Origin: Campylobacteraceae bacterium
GTDB lineage: Bacteria; Campylobacterota; Campylobacteria; Campylobacterales; Campylobacteraceae
Direction of reading: 5' to 3'
Assembly (NCBI GenBank): GCA_031259875.1
Contig: JAIRKW010000019.1
Span: 1 to 38,760, forward strand
Length of the DNA: 38,760 nucleotides
Shown: piece by piece, positions 1 to 8,688 of the stretch
How positions within the stretch are numbered: the stretch's first letter is position 1
Layout of the letters: each line of letters starts with the position of its first letter
Made by a program: the position numbers and the translations under genes
The notes under the pieces: model-generated
The model's input: the letters and a program-made list of their open reading frames with translations, nothing else
Told to the model about the DNA's origin: nothing
Databases searched by the model: none

Positions 1-33
1 ATTAAAATACAAAATTAATTCAAAAGGCGATTT

Positions 34-891
34 GTGAATAAAATAGGCGATTTTCTCTTCTTAAATATCACTCGTTTTATGGCGTATGCCATATTAATCA
101 TACTCATAGCCATATTCGCCGTATTGCTCAATGAAGCTAAACCTGCGATAGAGGCTTTTGGATTTGGATTTTTGACTTCTTCCAAATGGGCGCCAAATCT
201 TGAAATTTTCGGCGGTTTTCCGGCAATCGCAGGCTCTGTCCTGTCTACTCTGATAGCTATGCTGCTGGCTGTGCCTTTAGCGCTTGGAGCGGCGATATTT
301 TTGAGCGAGATAGCACATGAGAGGCTAAAATCCCCTGTCGGAACGGCAGTAGAACTGTTAGCTGCGATTCCGTCAGTCATTTACGGCATGTGGGGGCTGT
401 TTTACTTTGCGCCGATTTTACGCGCACTGTTTGGCGGAAACGGACTTGGACTTTTAACAGCCGCAATCGTACTATCCATTATGATACTGCCTTTTATGGC
501 GTCAGTCGCAAGAGATGCCATGAATACTACGCCAAATATCCTAAAAGAGTCCGCTTACGCTTTGGGCGCAACAAAATGGGATGTCATCAAAAGCGTAATC
601 ATTCCCTATGCAAAAGCCGGAATTTTAGGAGCGGCGATATTGGCTCTCGGGCGTGCGATAGGAGAGACTATGGCGGTAACATTTGTAATGGGAAATGTTC
701 ATAAACTGCCAAGTACGATAACCTCCGCTGCAACATCCATACCTGTAACTTTAGCAAATGAATTTACGGAAGCTGACGGCGCTTTATACTACTCGTCGCT
801 TTTTTATCTGGCATTTATACTTTTTGCGATTAGTTTTGTCGTCATAGGCATCGCAAAATTTGTCTTTTTCAGAAAACTAAGGACTGCTTAA
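34..891 (+). CDS. pstC: Phosphate ABC transporter permease PstC
   Basis: 285-aa multi-TM ORF; binding-protein-dependent permease EAA-like loop (ALGATKWDVIKSVIIPYAKAGILGAAILALGRAIGETMAVTFVMGN) typical of PstC; followed by PstA and PstB. GTG start. Confidence 0.95.
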   Translation: MNKIGDFLFLNITRFMAYAILIILIAIFAVLLNEAKPAIEAFGFGFLTSSKWAPNLEIFGGFPAIAGSVLSTLIAMLLAVPLALGAAIFLSEIAHERLKSPVGTAVELLAAIPSVIYGMWGLFYFAPILRALFGGNGLGLLTAAIVLSIMILPFMASVARDAMNTTPNILKESAYALGATKWDVIKSVIIPYAKAGILGAAILALGRAIGETMAVTFVMGNVHKLPSTITSAATSIPVTLANEFTEADGALYYSSLFYLAFILFAISFVVIGIAKFVFFRKLRTA

Positions 892-1193
892 TGAAAAAGC
901 CAGCAACACAACACGGGGCTTTAATGCTTCGCGCTTTTAGTTCTGTTTTGATTGGCGATAGACAAATTGTCTTCTGGCGGAATGAAAAATATGACTTATA
1001 TAGCAAACTCAACATTTTTGCAAAATCAAACCCAATGAGTGCACAGTGAAAAGGATATTGGCCAGATACACCTTTTACTTTAGCACAAAGTTCAAAGAAA
1101 ATACGTTGTATCTGATAATTACACGAGGAGTGCGCATGAGATACAATGCAAGTAACACCACAGTGCCTCAAACTCATGATGACTTCTTTTTGC

Positions 1194-1435
1194 GTCATTG
1201 TAAACGGAATGAAGTTATAGAAAAAAATAGAATATTTCGCCTGCTTATGATATTAAAAAGGCTTGCGGATTTGAGTTTAAAAATCTTAATTTGTAAATTA
1301 ACGCGTCATTTTTGGCTATTTGCAAAAACAGTCAAAGCAAGCTTTACGCTTAACAGTTTGATATTTTTTTTAGTTTGTGTGCGAAATGTATTTTACTCAC
1401 ACTTAAAAAAATGGATTGCCGCGGCTCGCAATGAC
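1194..1435. repeat. Decayed inverted-repeat (MITE/REP-like) intergenic element
   Basis: Left end GTCATTGTAAACGGAATGAAGTTAT (1194-) and right end GGATTGCCGCGGCTCGCAATGAC (1413-1435) are degenerate inverted copies of the common GTCATTGCGAGC...GCAATCC repeat family; the spurious translation reads LRHCKRNEVIEKN...WIAAARNDN. Confidence 0.6.
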
Positions 1436-1509
1436 AATATTTACAGTAAAACTAAGGAGCAAGCAGTGAACTCAACACTCAACAGTACAAAAAATCTAAG
1501 GAATACTTA

Positions 1510-1623
1510 ATGAAGATAGTCATAGAACAAGGCGTCTTAAATACGGCTTTGTTACTTTGGAGGCTTGCTCTTTTAGCCGTATTTTATGCTGTTTGCAATT
1601 TTTTTCTAAAGAGGTATGCATGA
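1510..1623 (+). CDS. Putative 37-aa single-TM small protein, translationally coupled to pstA
   Basis: Translated by eye: [39 protein letters not shown]-like CTAAGGA 7 nt upstream; stop overlaps the pstA start as ATGA at 1620-1623. Below the ORF-track length cutoff. Confidence 0.4.
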   Translation: MKIVIEQGVLNTALLLWRLALLAVFYAVCNFFLKRYA

Positions 1624-2456
1624 GTTATAAAAATAGGCGTGTTGCCCTAAACCGTATAGTATTAACGCTTTGCATTATAAGTGCGGCAATAGGGATAGCA
1701 TTTTTGTTTTGGATACTTTTTGTGTTGTGCTATAAAGGATTTGCCGCGCTTAATTTTGATATATTTTTAAACAATACCGCACCAAGCGGCATAGAGGGCG
1801 GCGGACTCAAAAATGCACTTATCGGTCAAGGTATACTGGTATTTTTCGCCTCGCTGGCAGGCATTCCTATAGGCGTGCTGGCTGGTACGTTTTTGAGCGA
1901 ATACGGGCAAAAAAATAAAATCGCCAATATCATAAGAGATATAAGCGACATAATGATGAGTTCACCTTCAATTGTTATAGGAGCGTTTATTTACGCTATC
2001 TTGGTTCATCCCGCAGGACACTTTTCAGGCTGGGCAGGCATAGCCGCACTTGCCGTCATAATGATACCTATAATCTTACGTGTAACCGATGATATGCTCA
2101 CCCTTGTACCGCAAACTCAAAGAGAAGCCGCATTTGCACTTGGCGCGCCCAGGTATAAAGTGATAATAGGAGTTGTCTACAGAGGCGCAAAAATAGGCAT
2201 TTTGACAGGAGCATTGCTTTCAGTTGCGAGAGTCAGCGGCGAAACTGCACCGCTGTTGTTCACATCGTTTAACAATAATTTTTTCAGTGTAGATTTGAAC
2301 GCGCCCGTTTCATCGCTTACGGTTACTATGTTCAACTATGCCACAAGTCCTTATGCCGATTGGCAGAGTCTTGGCTGGGCGGCGGCGTTTTTGCTCTCGA
2401 TATTTGTCCTTGGGATAAATATAATGGGCAGATTGATAATCAAAAAGAGGAGATAA
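1620..2456 (+). CDS. pstA: Phosphate ABC transporter permease PstA
   Basis: Multi-TM permease with EAA-like loop ([48 protein letters not shown]). ATG at 1620 with SD AAAGAGG preferred over the 1557 TTG in the track. Confidence 0.93.
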   Translation: MSYKNRRVALNRIVLTLCIISAAIGIAFLFWILFVLCYKGFAALNFDIFLNNTAPSGIEGGGLKNALIGQGILVFFASLAGIPIGVLAGTFLSEYGQKNKIANIIRDISDIMMSSPSIVIGAFIYAILVHPAGHFSGWAGIAALAVIMIPIILRVTDDMLTLVPQTQREAAFALGAPRYKVIIGVVYRGAKIGILTGALLSVARVSGETAPLLFTSFNNNFFSVDLNAPVSSLTVTMFNYATSPYADWQSLGWAAAFLLSIFVLGINIMGRLIIKKRR

Positions 2457-2457
2457 C

Positions 2458-3243
2458 TTGGCAACCATTGCAGATATTCAAGAAAAAAGAGCCATTGAGG
2501 TTACAAACCTATCTTTCACATACGCTAATACAGGGCAAAGCAGTTTGAGAAGCATAAACATGCCCATAGCAGAGCATAAAATCACTGCTTTGATAGGTCC
2601 AAGCGGCTGCGGTAAGACTACATTGCTGCGTTGCTTTAACCGTATTCACGATTTGTATGCAGGCAATATTTATAAAGGCAAAATCATCTTTAATAACCAG
2701 AATATACTTGAGCCTAAAACTGATTTGATTGATTTACGCACAAAAATCGGTATGATTTTCCAAAAACCAACCTCATTTCCTATGTCTATCTGGGATAATG
2801 TCGCATACGGATTAAGATTAAAAGGCATCAAGTCAAAATCCGAACTAAATGATAAAATAGAAAAAGCTCTGAAAGGAGCCGCTATATGGAATGAAGTCAA
2901 AGACAGACTCAAAAGCGACGCAAACGCACTTTCCGGCGGCCAACAGCAAAGACTTTGTATTGCACGTGCCATAGCAGTTGAACCTCAAGTGCTCTTATTT
3001 GACGAACCGACATCAGCGCTTGACCCTATCTCAACGCAGGCTGTTGAACAGCTCATAACCGAACTTAAAAACAGTGTGAGCATTATCATAGTAACGCACA
3101 ATATGCAGCAAGCAGCACGCGTGAGCGACTATACTGCCTTTATGTATCTTGGGGATTTGATAGAGTTAAGCCCGACCGAAGAGCTCTTTATAAATCCAAA
3201 AGAGAAGTTTACAGAAGAGTATATCACGGGCAAATTTGGGTAA
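2458..3243 (+). CDS. pstB: Phosphate ABC transporter ATP-binding protein PstB
   Basis: Walker [18 protein letters not shown] signature, Walker [14 protein letters not shown]; PstB-like N-terminus and MYLGDLIE. Confidence 0.96.
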   Translation: MATIADIQEKRAIEVTNLSFTYANTGQSSLRSINMPIAEHKITALIGPSGCGKTTLLRCFNRIHDLYAGNIYKGKIIFNNQNILEPKTDLIDLRTKIGMIFQKPTSFPMSIWDNVAYGLRLKGIKSKSELNDKIEKALKGAAIWNEVKDRLKSDANALSGGQQQRLCIARAIAVEPQVLLFDEPTSALDPISTQAVEQLITELKNSVSIIIVTHNMQQAARVSDYTAFMYLGDLIELSPTEELFINPKEKFTEEYITGKFG

Positions 3244-3247
3244 TGCA

Positions 3248-4963
3248 ATGATACGCTTGAATTCTATCATACAGCAACAGTCAGAGGAGCATAAATTGCC
3301 CAAATGGCGCGAAAAATTTTTGAGGTGGATACTGCCCCGTCTGTTTCATGAAAAGGAGTTTTTAGAGTTTGAAGCAAAATATCCCAGTCTTAAAGGCATA
3401 GACTGTGTTGAGGAGATACTTCGTTATTTTGAATTTCGCTGTGAAGCAGACAGTGCGGATTTGGAAAATATCCCCTCGCAAGGCACGGTAATATTTGTAT
3501 CTAACCATCCTACTGGTTCGCTTGATGGTTTGGCTTTACTCAAGATGATATCTTCCGTAAGGCCTGATGTAAAAACAATATCAAATCGTATACTCTCTCA
3601 CGTTAAAGCGCTGGAAGATATATTTATACTTGTGGACAATATGGGAGGCTGGACGCAGCGTCAGCAGATTAGAGAGCTGCAAGAGCATTTAAGAGGCGGA
3701 GGAGCTTTGATAGTATTTCCCGCAGGTGAGGTGTCAAGATTTAGTCCCAAAGGGATAAAAGACCGCAAATGGAACAGCGGATTTGTAAGATTAGCTTCCC
3801 GTGTGCATGCCAGTATAGTGCCTATCCATATAAAAGGAAGAAACAGTTTCTTATTTTATCTTGTATCTATGATATACAAACCTTTATCAACATATATGTT
3901 GGTAAATGAAATGTTTAAACAAAAAGGAAAAGGCATAAGAGTAAGAATAGGCAAACGCATACCCTATGAACATTGGAATAACTCTAAAATATCTCCTTCT
4001 CAAACAGCCAAATCTTTAAAAAAACATGTATATCAGATAGGTAAAGGTAAAAACGGATGCTTCAAGGGAGAAGCTCCAATAGCTTTGCCGTCGGAGAGAA
4101 TAGCTCTTAAAGTCGCCTTGGAGCATTGTGAGGTTTTGGGCAAAACACCTGACGATAAGATTATATATCTGTATAAAAGAGGTGAGAATGAAGCGTTTTC
4201 TCCCATATTGCACGAACTTGGAAGATTAAGAGAGATATCGTTCAGAGCCGTAGGAGAAGGAAGTGGAAAAAGGCTTGATTTGGACTGCTACGATAATTAC
4301 TATTATCATTTGATATTGTGGGATAATTGTCAGCTTGAGATAGTAGGAGCTTACCGTTTTATTCCGACAGAAGACTGCAAAAATACAAAGACATTATACA
4401 GCGATACTCTGTTTGATTATAACGAGAATATGAATGATATTTTACAATACGGTGTTGAACTTGGAAGGAGTTTTATACAGCCCAAATATTGGGGCAAAAG
4501 AGGACTTGATTATTTATGGCAGGGTATCGGAGCATATATGGCAAAAAATCCAAAGTATAGGTATCTGTTCGGCATTGTATCCATTTCATCGGCACTGCCT
4601 CCTGAAGCTGTAGATTTGCTTGTGTCATTTTGTCGACTGCACTTTGCATCAAAACGCACTATAGCCGTATCAAAATACCCATATCCGCCCTCTTCCAAAC
4701 TTACGCTTGAAAAATTCAGCGGAAATGATTATTGCCAAGATATGTATACGCTAAAAAGTATGCTTAACAATATGAACTGCGGCATTCCCACGCTTTATAA
4801 ACAATACTCCGAACTTTGCGAACCAGGAGGAGTTCAGTTTATGGACTTTGGTATTGACCCTGATTTTAATGACTGCATAGGCGGACTTGCGCTTGCAGAT
4901 ATATCTATGTTAAGACCTTCACGCTATAAACGATATGTCGCACCATATTTAGAGAAAAAATAG
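3248..4963 (+). CDS. olsF: Fused PlsC-type O-acyltransferase + GNAT N-acyltransferase, OlsF-like (ornithine lipid synthase)
   Basis: N-terminal acyltransferase motifs NHPTGSLDG and FPAGEVS; C-terminal OlsB/hemolysin-like GNAT block (LREISFRAVGEGSGKRLDLDCYDNYYYHLILWD...EIVGAYR...ELGRSFIQPKYWGKRGLDYLWQGIGAYMAKNPKYRYLFGIVSIS). Starts at ATG 3248 (or TTG 3236) next to the pstB stop. Confidence 0.75.
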   Translation: MIRLNSIIQQQSEEHKLPKWREKFLRWILPRLFHEKEFLEFEAKYPSLKGIDCVEEILRYFEFRCEADSADLENIPSQGTVIFVSNHPTGSLDGLALLKMISSVRPDVKTISNRILSHVKALEDIFILVDNMGGWTQRQQIRELQEHLRGGGALIVFPAGEVSRFSPKGIKDRKWNSGFVRLASRVHASIVPIHIKGRNSFLFYLVSMIYKPLSTYMLVNEMFKQKGKGIRVRIGKRIPYEHWNNSKISPSQTAKSLKKHVYQIGKGKNGCFKGEAPIALPSERIALKVALEHCEVLGKTPDDKIIYLYKRGENEAFSPILHELGRLREISFRAVGEGSGKRLDLDCYDNYYYHLILWDNCQLEIVGAYRFIPTEDCKNTKTLYSDTLFDYNENMNDILQYGVELGRSFIQPKYWGKRGLDYLWQGIGAYMAKNPKYRYLFGIVSISSALPPEAVDLLVSFCRLHFASKRTIAVSKYPYPPSSKLTLEKFSGNDYCQDMYTLKSMLNNMNCGIPTLYKQYSELCEPGGVQFMDFGIDPDFNDCIGGLALADISMLRPSRYKRYVAPYLEKK

Positions 4964-5668
4964 CTATATATCAAAAAGTGTTTTTTGTCTATTTTTAGGA
5001 TGTTTTTTGGGAGTTTTTGGATGCTTGGGATGTATTATTTCGACTGCTTTTTCAATCTTCTCGTTTTGAGCGCTTAGCTTTTCGTCTGCTTTGGGGCCAA
5101 AAGGAGGAACACCCTCCTTGCTTTGAAGTTTTTCATCATCTTTTTTAACATGCAAAGAGAGTTTGGACTTTAAGTACAGTATAAACGGCATCACAAAAGC
5201 AAACAAAACCAAAGCAATTAAAAGCAGTGTTTCCAAAATATAGCCGATTTGCCCGCCGGCTGTGTCTTTAGCGATATCTTCTATCATCAAAGGAGCAGCT
5301 TTTGGTATAACGGCGATATGAAGTTTGTTTGGCGCAGATGAGACTGATATATCAAAAAGCTGTTTGCTTTCAAATGAGATTTTCGTTGCATTTGCAATGG
5401 GTTTTATGCTGACGTTTTTTATCATTTTGGTATCGAGTGTCTTGGTAAAAATTTTGTCGCTTTTTAGTCCTCCAAAAATCAATGTCGTTATGCTGCCATC
5501 ATCTTTTTGCTCAAATGAGGCGTTAAAATCGCCGCTGATATAAAGAGTAAGTTCAAAAATACCTTCATCATTTAGCTCATCAGGGCAGATTATACTAGTG
5601 ATATTCGCGCCCAAAGCCGAAACAATGAATAAAAAGCAGAGTATAAGAGCACGCAATTCCAGCTCCAT
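4964..5668 (-). CDS. Hypothetical secreted/membrane protein with one internal TM and a basic, Pro/His-rich cytoplasmic tail
   Basis: Signal-like N-terminus (ALILCFLFIVSALGA), beta-rich middle, TM (YILETLLLIALVLFAFVMPFILYL), tail KHPKTPKKHPKNRQK. Confidence 0.7.
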   Translation of the reverse strand: MELELRALILCFLFIVSALGANITSIICPDELNDEGIFELTLYISGDFNASFEQKDDGSITTLIFGGLKSDKIFTKTLDTKMIKNVSIKPIANATKISFESKQLFDISVSSAPNKLHIAVIPKAAPLMIEDIAKDTAGGQIGYILETLLLIALVLFAFVMPFILYLKSKLSLHVKKDDEKLQSKEGVPPFGPKADEKLSAQNEKIEKAVEIIHPKHPKTPKKHPKNRQKTLFDI

Positions 5669-5779
5669 ATTTTAAATTAAGGGCTATTTTATAACAGTTT
5701 TTCTTTACATACAATATATCGCAGATTAAGAGCCTTTGTTATATAATAATAGATTTGATTTACCGCTTAAGGATGATGT

Positions 5780-8614
5780 GTGGACAGCATAAAAATTTAC
5801 GGCGCAAAAGAGAATAACTTAAAGTCTATCAATCTTGAAATTCCAAAAAATAAGCTAATCGTCTTCACGGGAATTTCCGGAAGCGGCAAAAGTACTCTCG
5901 CGTTTGATACACTTTACGCAGAAGGGCAAAGACGCTATATAGAGTCTCTCTCTTCATATGCAAGACAATTTTTAGACAGAGTTGGCAAACCCAACGTGGA
6001 TAAGATAGAAGGGCTTACTCCGGCTATCGCCATAGACCAAAAAACCACGAGCAAAAACCCGCGCTCAACCGTAGGAACTATTACCGAAATATATGATTAC
6101 CTAAGACTTCTTTATGCAAGAGTAGGACATCAGTACTGCCATCTGTGCGGCAAACCCATCTCCAAAATGTCAGCATCAGACATCATAGAGCAGATTTTGA
6201 AACTTCCGACTGACGCCAAACTTGTTATCACCGCTCCGCTTATTCGCGAAAAAAAAGGAACTTTTGCAGATTTAATAGAGTCTTTGCGCCACAAAGGATA
6301 TGTGCGTGCAGTAATAGACGGCGTTATAGTACGGCTTGATGAAGAGATAGAGTTATCAAAAACCAAAAAGCATACCATAAAGGTTGTTGTAGACCGTGTA
6401 GTGATGAATGAAGAGAATCGCGAGCGTATAGCTTCAAGCGTTGAAAAAGCGCTGAATGAGAGCTATCAGGAGGCGGAAGTGGAGATACTTAACGCCAAAG
6501 AGATAGGATACGAAAAAGAAAATATTCACTTCAGTGAACATTTGGCGTGCTTTGACTGCAAAATAAGTTTCGCCCCGCTTGAACCGCTCTCGTTCTCGTT
6601 TAACTCTCCAAAAGGCGCTTGTAATGCGTGCGACGGCCTTGGCATACGCTACACGTTGGATATGAGTAAAATTATAGATGAAGATTTGAGCATAGAAGAT
6701 GGAGCGGTGAGACTGCTTTACGGTTTTAATAAAAGTTTTTATTATAAGTTTTTGATGGCATTTTGCGAAAGCGAAAAGATAGACACTTCAGTGCCATTTG
6801 GCGAATTGAAAGAGTATGAAAAAAAAGCCGTTTTACACGGACGTACAGAAGCAATCTCATTTTACTGGAAACACCACAAAATCAATAAAATCTTTGATGG
6901 AGTTATCAAAATAGCATACGATATGATAAAAGATGAGCAAGGCTTCGGCGACTATATGAGTGAAAAAGTATGCGATAAATGCGGCGGTTTTAGACTAAAT
7001 CCCGAATCTTTAGCTGTCAAAGTAGCCGGCAAAGGCATCGCTGATATACTTATTATGCCTATAGAAAAATCTACAGAATTTTTTGCTAATGAGGAAAATT
7101 TTAAAAACTTCAGCACAAAAGAGAAAATGATAGCCGCACCCATTATAAAAGAGATAAATGAGAGGCTTCGTTTCTTGTATGACGTAGGACTCGGATATCT
7201 GACGCTTGGACGCGACGCCAGAACCATCAGCGGCGGTGAAGCGCAGAGGATAAGAATAGCTTCGCAAATCGGAAGCGGGCTTACGGGTGTTATGTATGTG
7301 CTGGATGAGCCAAGCATAGGACTGCACGAAAGAGATACCTTAAAACTTATAAAGACGCTTAAAACTTTGCAGGAAAAAGGCAATACTCTGATAGTTGTAG
7401 AGCATGACAAAGAGACAATTAAAAGTGCGGATTTCATTGTAGATATAGGACCATACGCGGGAAAATACGGCGGCAACGTGGTATTTAGCGGCACTTTGGA
7501 AGAGCTCGAAAAGAGCAGTACGCAGACAGCTTTATATCTTACAGGCAAAAAAACGATAGATTATCGTCAAAACAGAGAACAAAAAAAATGGCTTGAGCTT
7601 AAAAATGTCAATATCAATAATATCCGCAAGTTAAATATTAAAATCCCGCTTCAAAATTTAGTTGCAGTAACCGGTGTAAGCGGGAGCGGCAAAAGTTCTT
7701 TAATACTTCAAACTTTGCTGCCGGTCGCAAAAGAGCTTTTGAACAGAGTCAAAAAAATAAAAAAAGTATCAGGCGTAGAGTGCATTGGACTGGAACAGCT
7801 CGATAAAGTCATCTATCTTGACCAAAGTCCCATCGGAAGGACGCCAAGAAGCAATCCTGCTACTTATACAGGACTTATGGACGACTTGAGAGATTTGTTT
7901 GTAAAAACTAAAGAGGCGCAAATTAGGGGTTATAAAGCAGGACGATTCTCATTTAATGTCAAAGGCGGCAGATGTGAAAAGTGTCAAGGCGACGGCGAAA
8001 TAAAGATAGAGATGCACTTTTTGCCAGACGTTATGGTCAAATGCGACGCATGCGGCGGCACACGTTACAATGCACAGACATTAGAGATAAAATACAAAGG
8101 TAAATCCATATCCGATATACTAAATATGAGCGTAGATGAAGCGGCAGCGTTTTTTGTATACATACCAAAACTGCACCAAATTTTAAAAACGCTTCAAGAC
8201 GTAGGGCTCGGATACATCACTTTAGGACAAAATGCCGTAACTTTAAGCGGAGGTGAGGCACAGAGAATAAAACTCTCAAAAGAGCTTAGCCGAAAAGATA
8301 CAGGTAAAACACTCTATATTTTGGATGAGCCCACAACAGGGCTTCATTTTGCAGATGTGGACAAACTTGCCAAAGTTTTGCACCATTTAACTTCGCTTGG
8401 CAACACGGTAATTGTTATCGAACATAATATGGATATTATAAAAAATGCCGATTTTGTCATAGATATGGGACCTGAGGGAGGTGATAAAGGCGGCAAAATC
8501 GTGGACTTAGCACCGCCTTTGAAATTAGCCCAAACTTATAAAAAAACAGGCTCTTATACAGGCGAATTTTTAGCATATGAATTTGGATTGGAACAGATGA
8601 AAACAGAGGTTTGA
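5780..8614 (+). CDS. uvrA: Excinuclease ABC subunit A
   Basis: 944 aa; duplicated ABC domains, zinc-finger CxxC motifs, GISGSGKSTLAFDTLYAEGQRRYIESLSSYARQFL; strongly UvrA. Confidence 0.98.
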   Translation: MDSIKIYGAKENNLKSINLEIPKNKLIVFTGISGSGKSTLAFDTLYAEGQRRYIESLSSYARQFLDRVGKPNVDKIEGLTPAIAIDQKTTSKNPRSTVGTITEIYDYLRLLYARVGHQYCHLCGKPISKMSASDIIEQILKLPTDAKLVITAPLIREKKGTFADLIESLRHKGYVRAVIDGVIVRLDEEIELSKTKKHTIKVVVDRVVMNEENRERIASSVEKALNESYQEAEVEILNAKEIGYEKENIHFSEHLACFDCKISFAPLEPLSFSFNSPKGACNACDGLGIRYTLDMSKIIDEDLSIEDGAVRLLYGFNKSFYYKFLMAFCESEKIDTSVPFGELKEYEKKAVLHGRTEAISFYWKHHKINKIFDGVIKIAYDMIKDEQGFGDYMSEKVCDKCGGFRLNPESLAVKVAGKGIADILIMPIEKSTEFFANEENFKNFSTKEKMIAAPIIKEINERLRFLYDVGLGYLTLGRDARTISGGEAQRIRIASQIGSGLTGVMYVLDEPSIGLHERDTLKLIKTLKTLQEKGNTLIVVEHDKETIKSADFIVDIGPYAGKYGGNVVFSGTLEELEKSSTQTALYLTGKKTIDYRQNREQKKWLELKNVNINNIRKLNIKIPLQNLVAVTGVSGSGKSSLILQTLLPVAKELLNRVKKIKKVSGVECIGLEQLDKVIYLDQSPIGRTPRSNPATYTGLMDDLRDLFVKTKEAQIRGYKAGRFSFNVKGGRCEKCQGDGEIKIEMHFLPDVMVKCDACGGTRYNAQTLEIKYKGKSISDILNMSVDEAAAFFVYIPKLHQILKTLQDVGLGYITLGQNAVTLSGGEAQRIKLSKELSRKDTGKTLYILDEPTTGLHFADVDKLAKVLHHLTSLGNTVIVIEHNMDIIKNADFVIDMGPEGGDKGGKIVDLAPPLKLAQTYKKTGSYTGEFLAYEFGLEQMKTEV

Positions 8615-8688
8615 GATTTTTAGCTCTTATAAGCTTTTTTGCTAAAGAGCGCTACACTTTTACATTAAAAAAACAAAAAGGTTCGGCT

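Noticed and set aside
869-1198. 109-aa minus-strand ORF over the pstC-pstA spacer
   Set aside because: Antisense to the inserted/repeat region, overlaps the pstC end, and has no recognisable domain.
1046-1510. 154-aa ORF between pstC and pstA
   Set aside because: Its translation (LRHCKRNEVIEKN...WIAAARNDN) is the typical artefact of reading through a GTCATTGCGAGC-type intergenic repeat, so it is not a protein gene.
6952-7548. 198-aa antisense ORF in uvrA
   Set aside because: Fully antisense to conserved uvrA coding sequence; a shadow ORF. The same applies to the other antisense ORFs inside polA, metK, rpsA, aroA, serA, efp and bamA.
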